Origin: Mercurialis annua
Lineage: Eukaryota; Streptophyta; Magnoliopsida; Malpighiales; Euphorbiaceae
Assembly (NCBI RefSeq): GCF_937616625.2
Contig: NC_065575.1
Span: forward strand, 5,649,501-5,713,500
Direction of reading: 5' to 3'
DNA: 64,000 bases
The notes under the pieces were generated by a model. That model did not search any database. It worked only from the letters and a program-made list of their open reading frames with translations, and had not been told where the DNA came from. The translations under genes were made by a program, and so were the position numbers. Below are positions 1-11,390 of the stretch, in pieces; position 1 is the first letter of the stretch, and each line of letters opens with the position of its first letter.

Positions 1-403
1 TGTACTAGTTTTAATTTATTTATGTTTTTTTGTTAGTTTTAAAAACAAAGAGTTTATTTGTACTTTTTAAAATAAAAATAAATTTAATTTAAATAATTTC
101 ATCTTTTAAATATAAAAATTGTCAGAAATTGAAATAAAAAAAATACAAAATAGATAAAACTGATCGATTTTCAATGTCAGGATAAAATTAAAAATATGCT
201 AAAAGGTCGGGACTTTTTAAGACATTAGACCATTATTTTAAACTAACTATTTCGTATCAAGATAATAGTCCATTTTTCTTCTTTTTTTGTCCCAAATAAT
301 TGTTCACATTCCTTACAAATTATAATTTAAAGTGATGATTTTTCCATTTTATATTTATTTAATGTGTATCATTTATTTAGCCTAAAAAGTAAATTAGACA
401 TCA
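1..403. other. AT-rich intergenic DNA at the window start
   Basis: No coding signal is visible. The only structure is the left part of a degenerate Stowaway-like MITE, which begins near 247 and is described separately. Confidence 0.6.
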
Positions 404-1064
404 TCTATACTATATATAAAAGCACGGATGGGGGGGGAGACAGGCAAATTTACCTAATAATCATTTTCAGTTTAACACTAAATAATGGTTTTATAGTCAT
501 TACCTAATTAGTTATTTAATTAATCACTATTGTAATTAAAGTCCTAATTAGAATAGGTAGCTAAATTATCTTCAATTTAGTTTTTAGTATGTAAAAAATA
601 ACTAAATTGTCTCCAAATTAGTAGGAATACATATCTTGTAGTTTGATTTAACTACAAAATTAAAATAGTATATTTGGTCAATATATTATTATTTAAATTT
701 ATTATTTTATTATTTTTAAAGATATTATTAATAAAATTAAGTTAATTATTTAATTATGGTTATTATAAAACTAAAAGAAGAATAAATTCAGTATGAAAAA
801 AAATTAATAACCGAATATATTATATTTACTTTTATAAAAATTATAAACTAATTTAATATTAATTATAAGTAAAAAGTTGATATAATTATAATAAATTTAT
901 TAATATATACATTGACGAGTTACGTTACGAGCCACGTGCATAGCACGTAATGCGAAACTAGTATATAGAAAAAATAAAAAATAAAGTTGTAAAAAGTTAG
1001 AGTATTAATTGTGTTCTTAAACTGTGTTAAAAGAAAAAGTGGACTATTATTTTAAGACGGAGAG
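247..1064. mobile_element. Degenerate Stowaway-like MITE split by a Helitron
   Basis: The left end (247-272, ending GATAATAGTCCA) and the right end (about 1040-1064, which reads on the minus strand CTCTCCGTCTTAAAATAATA and onward) are imperfect inverted repeats of the CTCCCTCCGTCCC type. TA lies just outside the right end. The Helitron at 404-961 sits between the two halves. The similarity is clear but the ends are worn, so the outer limits are approximate. Confidence 0.45.
404..961 (+). mobile_element. Non-autonomous Helitron (558 bp)
   Basis: The 5' end starts TCTATACTATATATAAAAGC. The 3' end is CTAG (958-961), preceded by a short hairpin with arms ACGTGC and GCACGT around an ATA loop (about 935-949). 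The flanking bases are A at 403 and T at 962, as expected for Helitron insertion between A and T without target duplication. It carries no coding sequence. Two relatives lie at 8349-9337 (minus) and 11057-11390 (truncated). All three share the GACGAGT...ACGTGC...GCACGT...CTAG tail. Confidence 0.8.
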
Positions 1065-2043
1065 TATAATTTTTTTAATGAAATATATATATTCCTAATC
1101 ATATGTTTAAAAAGAAACATTAAAATATGGTTAATATACCTAAGCCTCTCTCCGTATATCATTTACAGGTTGGGGATTCAACTCCCAACTCTTGCACAGG
1201 CCGTGTTTGCCTGATTTAAAAATATGGTTAATATTCCGCTAACAACTAACTGGTATGTATAACACTAAGAAAATAAACATAATAAAATACGAAAGTGTTT
1301 ATATAGCTCGAAAGATTTTATTTTGTTTTTATGGGTTAGTTTTGATTTTGAGCAAAAATGTTGTAAATGGGAAAGGATTTTCAGTGCACTTAAGCGTTTT
1401 GGTGACTAAAATGCGCCGATAGGAAATGTCAGCTTATCCTTCTTTTGGGTGAGGAAAAAGTTAAGTCACGTGGCTGTGATATAATTACGACGACCACCAA
1501 TCAAAATTAGGATCCCCACAAGCTAACAAAAGTTGATTATAATAGCATCGACTTTATGGAACCAAAATAGAAGTACATGCTTTATGAATTATGAGCTTTA
1601 ATGCCTTTGGATTTACGTTGTTTTTATTAAAGAGAAAATAAAAGAAAATACGGTTTTTATTTTATTTTATTTTGAAGTTGTTGACTATTTGTTGTTTGAT
1701 CTTTGAGTTTGATGTCCACACTTCACTTGTATTGTAACGGAAAAATATACATATGTAACCTATTTTTTCTTTTTAAATTGAGTTCCTCCCCGATAATTTA
1801 TATTTAAATTTTCTATCAACGGATTTTTCTATTATAGAAAAATATTCATGGAGTTGATTCTAACCGAAAAAATCAATTAAATAATTTACTTTCAACAAAA
1901 TAAAAATACATAATATCAATTTAAAAAAAATAACTTAAAAAATTATTTCAATTATACTAATGTTTTTGTGAAGTAAGAACAAAAAAAATAAGGTTATTTC
2001 AAGTTGTACAAATTATTCAGTTCATTTTAAATCTGGAAACTTT
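962..2043. other. AT-rich intergenic stretch
   Basis: No gene is seen. Around 1160-1205 there is a short segment with a tRNA B-box-like core (GGATTCAACTCC), possibly a worn SINE fragment, but I cannot bound it. The rest is unremarkable AT-rich DNA. Confidence 0.5.
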
Positions 2044-2045
2044 TA

Positions 2046-2317
2046 CTCCCTCCGTCCCAATAGAGTTGTCCACTTTGAGAAATTTTTTTGTCCCAAAACT
2101 CTTGTCCACTTTCAAAAAGTAACTAATTTTTACACTTAATTTCCCTATATTACCCCTATTTAAAATCCACTAATGAGTAAATTGCAAGTGGACCCTATAT
2201 TAAATAGGGGTATGACAAGAAAAGTAAGGAAAAGTTTACAAAACCCATAAACAATAATTGCTTTTCTTAAACTGTGTGATAAAGGCAAAGTGGACAACTC
2301 TATTGGGACGGAGGGAG
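2046..2317. mobile_element. Stowaway MITE (Tc1/mariner type), 272 bp
   Basis: It has perfect terminal inverted repeats of about 32 bp beginning CTCCCTCCGTCCCAATAGAG. A TA dinucleotide lies at each side (2044-2045 and 2318-2319), the Stowaway target duplication. It has no coding capacity. The near-perfect ends suggest a fairly recent insertion. Confidence 0.9.
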
Positions 2318-2319
2318 TA

Positions 2320-2677
2320 TTATATTTTGGTTCCATCCTTCAATTATCAAACCATTTTAAAATATAATATATTTATTATTTATAAATTTATATTCACACC
2401 CGAGCTGTGCTTTAATCCACCCGAGAATAAAGAGCAAATAAAGGTCAGAAGGAATGTCGGTGGGGGTTCACCGGCCATCCACCCCTACACTCAAATCAGT
2501 TCAGTGAAGGAAAAAAGAGAGGAAGTAAAAAGAATATTGCTTGAGAATATAATTTAGAATTTGTATATAAGGTGGTTTATATAAGTTGAATTTTTTTTTC
2601 TTCTCACTCTAGTCTCAACTTTCAATTGCCTTAGGTGGCCGACTTGGTTATGCCTCAAGTGGCGTGTCAGGTGCATA
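2320..2677. other. Intergenic, no gene seen
   Basis: This is a short spacer between the Stowaway MITE and the hAT-like element. The stretch 2400-2560 is less AT-rich than its surroundings, but I see no recognisable protein. Confidence 0.4.
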
Positions 2678-2685
2678 GTGACACG

Positions 2686-3336
2686 CAGTGACGGACCTAG
2701 ACATATAACATTGAGAGGGCCAAGACTAAATTATTATAGATAATTTTTGATATGTTTAATAAATATAAATTAAACAACTCAAAAAAAAAATATATTAATT
2801 TATATGCTTCTAAATTTGTATTAGATATTATTGGGTGCGCTTGTAATTGTATATATAATATTAACATGATAAAAATAACAAATATTTAAATAAATATATA
2901 AAACATAAAAATAAGACTTAAAGCTAGTTATTTTAAATGAATGAAAATGTATCATTTAAAATTTGGATTTTCCAATATCGTTTTTTTATGAGATATTTTT
3001 ATATATAAAAAATAAAATTTTATATTAAATGGTTATTGGAAAATTAAATTTCATATGGAATTAGATAGTTTAAGTAATATGTGTGTAAAAATTGATATCT
3101 ATGTAATTATTATATAAATAAAATATGATATTAATATCCAAGTTAATTATAGAAAATAATAATTAAAATTTTTAAATTAGAAGTGGAACTTATAAGTTAA
3201 TAGAATTTTTCGTTAGATGGAACTTATAAGTTAAAGTGCAATATATAAGTTAGTAACATTCAAGTAATAGGCCTTGGTGCGTCCATATTTTGAGGTGGCC
3301 ATGGCCACTCCTGGTCTCCACGTAGGTCCGTCCCTG
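2686..3336. mobile_element. Non-autonomous hAT-type element (651 bp)
   Basis: The ends are imperfect inverted repeats: CAGTGACGGACCTAG at the left and CAGGGACGGACCTAC read from the right. They are flanked by an exact 8-bp direct repeat, GTGACACG (2678-2685 and 3337-3344), which is the hAT signature. The interior is AT-rich and has no transposase. Confidence 0.85.
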
Positions 3337-3344
3337 GTGACACG

Positions 3345-3761
3345 GTGGACATTCTTATGTGTCAGAATATCTTCTATGGTCACCTCTAATTTGTTACGCA
3401 TGCATGCTCTCCGAGTAATAGTAATGCGGCTAACTTCCTTGTATGAATTCGTGCCTTTGGTCTCTCGGATGAGCTGTCAGGAGAATGCGACCTGCAAGTT
3501 CCGCGGTATCGATGAGCCATGAGCTCTGAGCTATTCGCGTGTTCTAATTTCCTGATTATCCGCATCTCAGTTGTATCAATTTATTGTTTGACTTAGCGAT
3601 ACTACACTTTAGTGAGGTTATTTCGCCCCTATTATGCATTACCACTACGTTATCACTTAGTATATTTCATTTTATTATCAAATTCATACTAATAGACTCT
3701 ATATATATACGCATTTTAAAAAAATTTAAAAACTCTTTAAAGTATGTTAAAATTTTAAATA
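3345..3761. other. Intergenic relic, G+C-richer than its surroundings
   Basis: 3345-3545 continues the sequence seen at 2630-2677 and was split by the hAT insertion. Its base composition differs from the surrounding AT-rich DNA. It may be an old transposon remnant, but I recognise no protein or terminus. Confidence 0.35.
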
Positions 3762-4074
3762 CTCCCTCCGTCCCGTAAAGATAGAAAAAGTACCACCTTT
3801 TTTTGTCCTATAAAAATAGAAAAGGTGGAGTTAGTTAAGTCAAAAATTATCAAAATACCCCTACATGCTTATCATAAAACATTAAATGCATATTTTGAAA
3901 AGATAAATAAATGAGTTGTAAATGCTATAATTAGTAAAGTGACTTTGGGAAATGTACATAACTAATTGATTACAAAGGGTAATTTAGACAAATTATCACA
4001 AGTTACCTATAAATAACTACTTTCTTAATTCTTGTAAAATGGGTGCTTTTTCTATCTTTACGGGACGGAGGGAG
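3762..4074. mobile_element. Stowaway MITE, 313 bp
   Basis: Inverted terminal repeats of about 29 bp begin CTCCCTCCGTCCCGTAAAGA, with TA duplications at 3760-3761 and 4075-4076. It is non-coding. It is a different subfamily from the element at 2046, since only the terminal 13 bases are shared. Confidence 0.9.
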
Positions 4075-4076
4075 TA

Positions 4077-4401
4077 TCAAAATTGGAATTCACATAATTC
4101 CTTTTAAAATTTATTTAACTTTTTTTAATCATCTTATTCTCTTTTATTAAATATTTAATTACATAAAAAATTTCAACCCATATTTTAATTTAGTATTCTT
4201 CCAAACGTAAAAAAAATATAAAGTTAAATGTAAAGAAAATCACATATACTATATATTATCATCACAAATTTTTATTTTTTACTCAAAATATAAATTTTAA
4301 TTGTATTATAATTAAACCTCCAATTAAAAATCGATAACCAACGGTAATATAAAATGCTAGAAATCATTTTATCATGTCTTTCATTTTTAAATTTCAATAT
4401 C
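4077..4401. other. AT-rich intergenic DNA, nothing recognised
   Basis: No open reading frame, repeat end or RNA-like structure stands out here. Confidence 0.5.
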
Positions 4402-4404
4402 TTA

Positions 4405-5036
4405 GAGCATCTTCAATGTGGTGCTATATTTTATGCTAAGTTTAGCATGAAAAAGTGCTAAAATGCTATAAATAGCATAGCATTCTAATTTTTTCTCCAA
4501 TGCACAAAGTTAAAAATAAGTGTTATAATTATTTATTAAGATAATTATCTCTGAATTTTATAAGTTTCTAATTATTTTATAATTTTTTAAACAAAAATTA
4601 ATATAATTTTTATTTTGATATAATAATGAGCTTTTCAAAAGAAATAATTAAAAGAATCGAATCATCGATGAACTATATAAAAATATTTTATATAAATTTT
4701 TTTATTATATTAATATATGGTCTATTATTAAAAAATCAAATCGAGACCGTAAAATTAAATTGAAGCACAAAATTTAAATGAAAAAAATAAAAAGGTAAAA
4801 AAATATTAAAATAATAAATGCAAAAAAAAAAATAACCGTGGTAAATTGTAATTAATAAAGAAATGCTATTGGTTGTTGTAGTTTAGCATATGCTATAGTC
4901 TGTGCTAAATTTAGCACGTGATATAGCATATGCTAAATTTAGCACAAACTATAGCACTGCATTGTAGTTGCATTTTAATATTTAATGCTAAATTATAGTA
5001 TTAACACTTCATTTTAGCATTGCATAGGTGATGCTC
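4405..5036. mobile_element. Tourist/PIF-Harbinger-type MITE (632 bp)
   Basis: The termini are GAGCATCTTCAATGTGGTGC on the left and GAGCATCACCTATGCAATGC read from the right. A 3-bp TTA target duplication (4402-4404 and 5037-5039) is typical of PIF/Harbinger. Subterminal copies of the TGCTAAATTTAGCA palindrome occur near 4880-4945. It ends only about 30 bp before the sequence shared by the two PPR copies. Confidence 0.8.
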
Positions 5037-5194
5037 TTATAATATTAGCGAAATTTTAATTTTAATTCCATCCCAAATTACTGGACCTTGCAAACCCACA
5101 CATCTGTTTCACTTAGGTTTCAACATTAAAATCTCAACTCAATTACATCAACCAACACTGAGCTGTAAAACATTGGCTACAGAATGAGAACGTA

Positions 5195-6355
5195 ATGAAT
5201 CAAATTTCCACTCTGCAAAACAATTTCACAACATTTTACCCGTACAAATTTGACGCAACCAATCCAAATTTCCTCTTCTCCAAAATCAAAATCACTAAAC
5301 CAGTCACTTGCTTCAATCCATCGCATGCCATTTCTCACGATAACTCAACCAAACACAAGACGCTCCTCGTTGAGAGCTTCCATGAGCACCAGAGGTTCAA
5401 GGAATTGCTCGCCAGGCTCAACAAGAAGGGCTCATGCCCCTTGCTAATGCTTGAGGAGGATGGCGATTGGTCCAAAGATCATTTCTGGACTGTTATCAGA
5501 TTTCTTAGACAGTGCTCTAGATCTGACGAGATTCTCCAGGTAATCTTACTCTTTCTTCTTCATTAATACTCATTTGATACACTTTTAAAAGTTGAAATAC
5601 TAAATTGAAAGTAATAGAAAGTTAGGCACTAAAACGGCATATTATTGAAAGTTCAAACACCACTATAATTCTTCCTACACAATGTTTAAGGCTCAAGAAT
5701 ACTTGAACAGGTCTTTAATATGTGGAAGGACAGAGAGACTTCAAGAATTAATGAATTTAACTATGAGAAGATTATAGAGATGTTAGGTGAAGAAGGTTTA
5801 ATGGAAGATGCAGTCTTGGCATTCACTGATATTAAGACATTTTGTCTAAGTCCATCTCTACAAGTTTACAATTCCTTAATTCATGGTTTTGCTAGAAATG
5901 GAAAATTTGATGATGCTCTTTTTCATCTTAATCAAATGAAAGAAACCAATTTGACCTTAGAAAGCGATACCTATGATGGCTTGATACAAGCTTACGGGAA
6001 GTTCAAAATGTACGATGAGATGGGAATGTGCTTGAAGAAGATGGAGATGGATGGGTGCACTCCGGATCGGATAACTTATAATGTGCTTATCGAAGAGTTT
6101 GCACGAGCGGGTTTGCTTACAAGAATGGAAAAGGCGTATCAAAGGACTCGAATGGAAAGGATAGATTTGAAGTCTTCCGCTTTGATTGCAATGGTTGAGG
6201 CTTATGCAAATTTTGGAGTTGTGGATAAGAAGGAGACGGTTATGAAGCGGGTAAGGACCAACACACGGGATTTTAACGAAGATTTGGTTAGGAAAATAGC
6301 TCTAGTTTATATTGAAAACTTCATGTTTTCCAGATTGGAGAAGTTGGCATATTAA
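5195..6355 (+). pseudogene. 3'-truncated tandem copy of a chloroplast-type PPR gene
   Basis: Two exons are visible, 5195-5539 and 5711-6355, with the same GT-AG intron position as the intact copy at 11795-13464. The two copies are nearly identical up to the bases coding LEKLAYY. There the sequence here switches to an unrelated stretch and stops at TAA, giving about 329 aa instead of 504. The last 175 or so residues are missing. The N-terminal region rich in Ser, Asn and Thr resembles a plastid transit peptide. PPR-like helical repeats (for example TYDGLIQAYGKFKMYDEMG) are retained. Upstream homology to the other copy begins near 5065. The reading frame is open, so a shorter protein could be made. 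I call it a pseudogene because of the abrupt loss of the C-terminus and the intact sister copy. Confidence 0.75.
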
Positions 6356-6762
6356 TGACACTTTTGACTACATTCTTTCCAAATAAGCAGCCTGTTAACT
6401 TAAATGACCCAACTACAACACCAAACTTCCCATGCAACATAAAAGAAATTCATATAATAAACATTATAATTTTCTAATTATATATACTAACCTAACGTTT
6501 AAAACAATAAAATGGTATTTGATAATCAATTTAGATTATCGTCTCACTGCTGCTTTTCCTTCCGTCCCATTTTAATTGGAAAAATATACTCTACTTAAAA
6601 TTTTGACCAAAAGTTAACTAAATTCAACATTTAAAAAGTCATAGATTCAGATAATGTTACCCATCTCAAAAAATATATAAACAAAAAAGTGTTAATTGTG
6701 AATTGGAAATTAATTAATCTAGATCCTACCGCTTCAAATGCTGCATCAAATCAGCTGATCTG
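6356..6762. other. Intergenic spacer after the truncated PPR copy
   Basis: This sequence replaces the missing PPR 3' end and shows no similarity to it. A lone CCTTCCGTCCCATTTTAATT (about 6559-6578) looks like one end of a worn Stowaway MITE. Nothing else is recognised. Confidence 0.45.
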
Positions 6763-7415
6763 CTACTCTATAATCCCTATAAAAAAAAGAATAGAACAAA
6801 CAATAAACTTGAATTAGAAATGAATTGAATAATACTTTCAATTAAAAAACTACTAAATAACTTACCAAAGTGAAGACAAATTTCTGTGTGAACTTCCTCA
6901 CGTTGCTCCCGTGATAAATGTGGATCAATTTCATAGCGATACGCACACCATCCCCAATTTTTGTAGAGTTTGGCATGGAACATAGAAATCACTGTATCTT
7001 TCGAATCGATCCAAAATTTGAGCCCATCTGATAGAGCATTGTGAGCATCAGCAAGCTCTCGTTTCGCAGATTCACACTCTTTTTCCAGCGCCTCTTTTTT
7101 CTTTTGAAATCGCCCGATATCATAATTCCACTCACGAAACTTTCTCGTTACGCTCCGCATATCGAATTCCGTCTCTCGATCTGGTTCATCGGAGATTAAG
7201 GAAGCTATTTTCTCTTGAAGAGTGTTGATAATTACTTCTACCATGCATTTCCTACCGGTAGCGTCGACCATTTTGCGTGTGAGAGTATTCAGATTTGCTA
7301 TGACGTTGTGAGGATAGTATTTCTCACCAGCTCGCTCGCATTTGCAAGAGGAGCACTGAGCATTGTTGTAATGTCGGGGAGATCGGGAACGTGGGCGTCT
7401 CCCTAACTCGATCAT
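6763..7415 (-). CDS. Unrecognised small gene, coiled-coil protein of about 187 aa
   Basis: The long open frame starts at 7415. A good donor (TTTG/gtaagtt) lies at 6866/6865 and an acceptor (tttttttatag/GG) at 6777. Splicing 7415-6866 to 6776-6763 gives four more residues (GIIE) and a stop. The N-terminus is basic (MIELGRRPRSRSPRHY), followed by a Cys cluster CSSCKC near residue 22. Residues about 85-135 are rich in Glu and Lys (RFQKKKEALEKECESAKREL) and likely coiled coil. A Trp-rich stretch (NWGWCAYRYEID) follows. I do not recognise the family. It lies between the two PPR copies, in opposite orientation. The codon-like composition and clean splice sites favour a real gene, but the tiny second exon is inferred, and a transposon-borne gene piece is an alternative. 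Confidence 0.45.
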
Positions 7416-7536
7416 CGCAGCTTTTTTGCAATAAACCGCCGCTGCTTTTTTCTAGGGTTTACAAATGAACGGGTAAATGTCGATACCGGGCACGTCCAAC
7501 AAATAAATCAGAGTTGGTAATTTTTGTAATTAGTAC

Positions 7537-8165
7537 AGTCGACCCTCTAATAGTTAATATTCTATAAATTAATAATTCTAATAATTAATAGAAAATTGAG
7601 AGAACCAACTTCGTTTCACGTCAGATAATTAATAATTTTATTATTTAATAATTAATAAAATTTAAAATATATTCTACATAAATATTAATTATTAGAGAGA
7701 TTTTTTTTAAAGAAATATATAACAATTGATGATTTATTTTAGGCAATACTAACCTTAATTCATAAAGTGTAAGTTAAAATACCATCAAATTATGACTTTC
7801 TTATTCATTTGAGAAATTTTAAAAGAAATTATTAGATAAACAAATTAAAGTAAGTAAAGTATCTCTAGTATAAAAAATATTAAAAATTATTTTACTTTAT
7901 GAATACAATTTCTTAATAATTATTTTTTAGTTTGATATCAATTGATATTTTTTTAAATTGAATATAAAATTATTTATTTTAAATTGAGTGATTATAAAGT
8001 GTATTTAGTTAGTTTTTTTATAATATAATATTAATATTAGATCTATTAATGTAGATGCTTTAAAATATCTTTTATAATTTTTTTATATAAATTCAATAAA
8101 TTAATAATTCTAATAATTAATAAATTTTTGATCCACCATGTGTATTAATTATCAGAGGGTCGACT
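7537..8165. mobile_element. TIR element with AGTCGACCCTCT ends (629 bp)
   Basis: The left end AGTCGACCCTCTAATAGTTA (7537 on) is inverted at the right end (AGAGGGTCGACT, to 8165). Just inside both ends are blocks of the type TAATAATTCTAATAATTAATA. There is no coding sequence and I see no convincing target duplication, so the superfamily is not assigned. Confidence 0.6.
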
Positions 8166-8348
8166 CTATAAATGATTTTTGTTTTTGAAACCCTCTCTAA
8201 ATGATTTAAAATTACAATGAAAAATTAGTAAATTGGAATTTGTAATTTTGTTTGATACGTTTTTTTCAAAAAAAGTTACTCATTTACAAAATTTAAATAT
8301 TAAAATGATAAAATTTAGACACTATTAATATAATCTTTTTAAAATTAA

Positions 8349-9337
8349 CTAGTTTCGCATTACGTGCTATGCACGTGGCTCGTAATGTGATCCGTCAATT
8401 TATTTATTTATTAAATTTATTATAATTATATTAATTTATTTTATTTATAATCAATATCAAATTAGTCATAATTTTAATTAGAAATAAATACAATACTTCA
8501 ATATATTACTTTTTAAAATTAATTAATGTTAATAATATTTATCAACAATCAATTATATTACTTAAATATATTATAAATATATAAATGTATGTTATATATA
8601 TAATTAATATCAAATTATTTATATTTTGTTGGATTAGAAAACATAAAATCCACTTTCTAAATAACACATTCAAACTTTTTAAAAAATAATCCGCGGGTTC
8701 AAAAAAAAATTAGCAAATTGAATTTATTGTATCAAAATCAGAATCAGAAATTGTGGCATCTAGGTTTTTTTTTTTTGCTGAAAAACTAAACAAAAACAGA
8801 AATAAAGCTAACTGCAAATTGAGCTGAACTCACATGTAATTTTTATAAACTCACTGGTAATTACTCAATCCAAATTTGCTCTTCAAAACTAACGGCCATA
8901 GCTGCCAACTGATGAGCCAAAATATTAGCAGATTTTAGAGTCCATCTCTATTTTATCTCCACAAAAGACATCTCCAACAAAAGCCAGACCTCTAAAATAA
9001 TATTCTCTAATTTTGAGATATATTCGCTCTTGTTTTGCAAAGCCATTATCAAAGGCATCTGGGTTTATTGAAAGGCTATAAAACCTTACATTAGTTATCA
9101 AGTTACCACAATTTTAGGAAATAATTAGAAAATATAGTGAACTATACGTACCATATACTAATTAATATAACAATTACTTGTTAACATTAAATTCAACTAT
9201 TTCCTATTTTATTTTTTTTAATTAAGAAAATACTATAAAACCGACTATTAAAATAAATTTGAAAGGATCTTTAGGTAAATTTGCTTGCCCCCCCCCCCCA
9301 TCCGTGCTTTTATATATAATATAGATATAGATATAGA
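8349..9337 (-). mobile_element. Helitron (about 989 bp) with captured gene piece
   Basis: Read on the minus strand it ends with a hairpin (ACGTGC / GCACGT) and then CTAG at 8352-8349, followed by T. Its 5' end is TCTATAT...ATATATAAAAGC and then a G run (the plus-strand C run at 9288-9299). The start could be 9337, 9331 or 9325, because the TATCTA unit is repeated there. It belongs to the same family as 404-961. It contains an extra segment with RNase-H-like coding remains at 8868-9062. Confidence 0.75.
8868..9062 (-). pseudogene. RNase-H-like (plant RVT_3 type) gene fragment inside a Helitron
   Basis: One minus-strand frame reads MPLIMALQNKSEY... then FVEIK, a stop, and RWTLKSANILAHQLAAMAV. 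The pattern of hydrophobic residues followed by SAN-ILAHQLA resembles the C-terminal part of plant RNase-H-like domains, which typically end R-x-x-N-x-x-A-H-x-L-A. An in-frame TAG interrupts it. The piece has the Helitron's orientation, consistent with gene capture. The similarity is judged by eye and is modest. Confidence 0.4.
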
Positions 9338-10440
9338 TTGATGAAAAAAGTTTGCCCACACCATTTTATTTTCAAGAGGAAATTTTTTAGAATATCCAAT
9401 TTGTTTCTCTTTTTTTTTTTTAGCATATTTAGGACTCATATCCTTTTTATTTATCAAACAAAAAATTATTTTCCAACATTTATGTTTTTCTTATCGTTTT
9501 ATCAATATTTTTGGTGGTGCTTTTTATAATATTTTATGGTGTATTTCATAGTGTTTTTATAATATATTTTATAGATTTTTAGTGTAAATACATCAAAAAT
9601 TGGTGTATTTATGATATATTTTAAAAAAAAATCATAAATCATTTTTTTGTATACAAAATCAATAGTATCAAAATAAATTAGAATATAAAATAATTTTTTT
9701 TGTTAACAATAAATTTATATGAACAATATAAAACAATTACTCATATTGATATGAGATCTAAAATAGTTTTTGTACAAAAAATCTAAACAAATGCAAAAAC
9801 ACGACGGGGTAAAAGAGCATACTCGTAATAATACCATCGGAAGAAAGACAATGATGATGACGATGACGATGAAGTTTTATAGAACACAAACTACCAGAAG
9901 AAAGACGGCAACAATCTTGCACACGCAGACGTCATGAATTAAAAAAGTAGAGACTTGAAAGGAAGAGATAGATTTGAGATTTAAGAAGAATGCGAGATAT
10001 GACTCTTTGTGTGAATGAAATCCTAATTGAAAAAAAATATTATTTTTATACTTCTTAAGAATAGATATTGAGTGTAATTAGCAAAATATAGTATAAAAAG
10101 AATTAATACTACTAAAATATCAAACGTTTGCGGATTTTATCAGTAATAGCCAAACCTTTCAAAATCGGTTAGTTTAGCCCATTTTAAAATATATGGAACT
10201 ATTTCTAGTCATGCGTGAATTAAACCGAAATTGGACAAAATTTCACCTCGAGAATTTAGGTTTGATTCATGAATGACTACAAAAGATTTCAAATATATAA
10301 AAATATGCTAAACAAAATAATTTTGAAAAATTTGACTATAACTGACAAAACTCGCAATAAAAAATTATAATTACTTTTCAAAAGTAAAAGTAAGATAGTT
10401 TTGAAATAACTTTTTATTTTCAAGTGCAAATACTTCAATT
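9338..10440. other. AT-rich intergenic stretch with repeat relics
   Basis: 9530-9620 contains GTGTATTT-type low-complexity repeats like those at 22140-22320. 10108-10365 has short inverted ends (ATATCAAACGTTTGCGGATT on the left, and TTGACTATAACTGACAAAAC with following bases on the right) resembling the MULE-like family at 36541-37282. It is probably an eroded short member. No gene is seen. Confidence 0.45.
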
Positions 10441-10469
10441 TTTAAAACTTTTTTTTATTTAATATTTGA

Positions 10470-11046
10470 TAACGTAGTAGTAACACATGAAGAGGGCGAA
10501 GCAGCCTCAGTTAAACGGGACATCAGTAACATCGACAGAAGGAGAGGACATTAGCACATATTAAGAGAAGTTTGGATATCTCGACATATATATGGATGGA
10601 CATCCAAGACGTGATACGAACTAAGAAATAGGATAGAAATACAGACCAAGATAGTAGTAAATCCTAACAACCACAAACGGAATCTGGCACACAGAGAATA
10701 TTTCTTACATATCGTGTATTTGACACAACGCTTGAGACGTAACCAGATGCTGCCACGTCAGCTAACCAAAATGTGGGGACCGGAGAAGAGAAAGAATCTG
10801 CTACATCAGGTTTGCACGGTGTGAACCTATAAAAAGCACCTTATATGCAAACTCTAAAGGTTTTTTTTTTCACCGTTATTTCTCTATTTCTCTTATTTTT
10901 CTTTTTATACACAAACTAATTTGAGTGTCGGAGCGAATTGCCGGTGATCCCACCAGTATTCGGTCTGACCTCTGTCTTTCTGTCTTTTTCAGGTGACCTC
11001 TTGGAGTTTGTAGATCGGCTAGCTCACCTCGATCTACAAACTCTTT
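10470..11046 (+). repeat. Probable LTR remnant of a Tat-type Ty3/gypsy element
   Basis: A promoter-like segment has a TATA box (CCTATAAAAAGCACC, about 10827-10841). It is followed by a T-rich stretch and then GAGTGTCGGAGCGAATTGCC (about 10924-10943). A motif of this kind downstream of the TATA box is common in plant gypsy LTRs. No second LTR, primer-binding site or internal domain is present, so it is a solo or truncated LTR. It is not the LTR of the element at 38152-46062. Confidence 0.45.
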
Positions 11047-11056
11047 TTAATTTATA

Positions 11057-11390
11057 TTAAGTAACGGTTTTATAGTCATTAACAAATTAGTTATTTAATT
11101 AATTACTAAAAAATTATTATAATTAGAGTTTTAGTTAAAATAAAATACCATGACAGAGGAATACTAATTTTGTATAGAAAAAATAGCTAATCTTTTCCAA
11201 ATTAATAGGAATATTAATTTTTTGGTTTGATTACACTAGCAACGCAATTAATATTGTCCAAATCTTTTTTAGTTATGTGTAAAACTACAAAAAAAATTAA
11301 TTTAATTTGTTTAATTTATTTTAAAATAATAATACATGAATTGACGAGTCACAATACGAGACACGTGCGTAGCACGTAAAACGAGACTAG
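11057..11390 (+). mobile_element. 5'-truncated Helitron
   Basis: The 3' end shows the hairpin (ACACGTGCGTAGCACGT) and CTAG at 11387-11390 followed by T. The interior from 11057 on matches the interior of the 404-961 Helitron (TTTTATAGTCATTA...TTAGTTATTTAATTAAT). The TCTATACTATATATAAAAG start is missing and LTR-like sequence adjoins instead. Confidence 0.7.

Noticed and set aside
2258..2557. A 99-aa plus-strand frame
   Set aside because: Its first part is the right end of a Stowaway MITE, and the rest shows no recognisable protein.
6356..6762. A frameshifted continuation of the truncated PPR copy
   Set aside because: No similarity to the missing C-terminal region is found in any frame after the breakpoint, so it is a true truncation.
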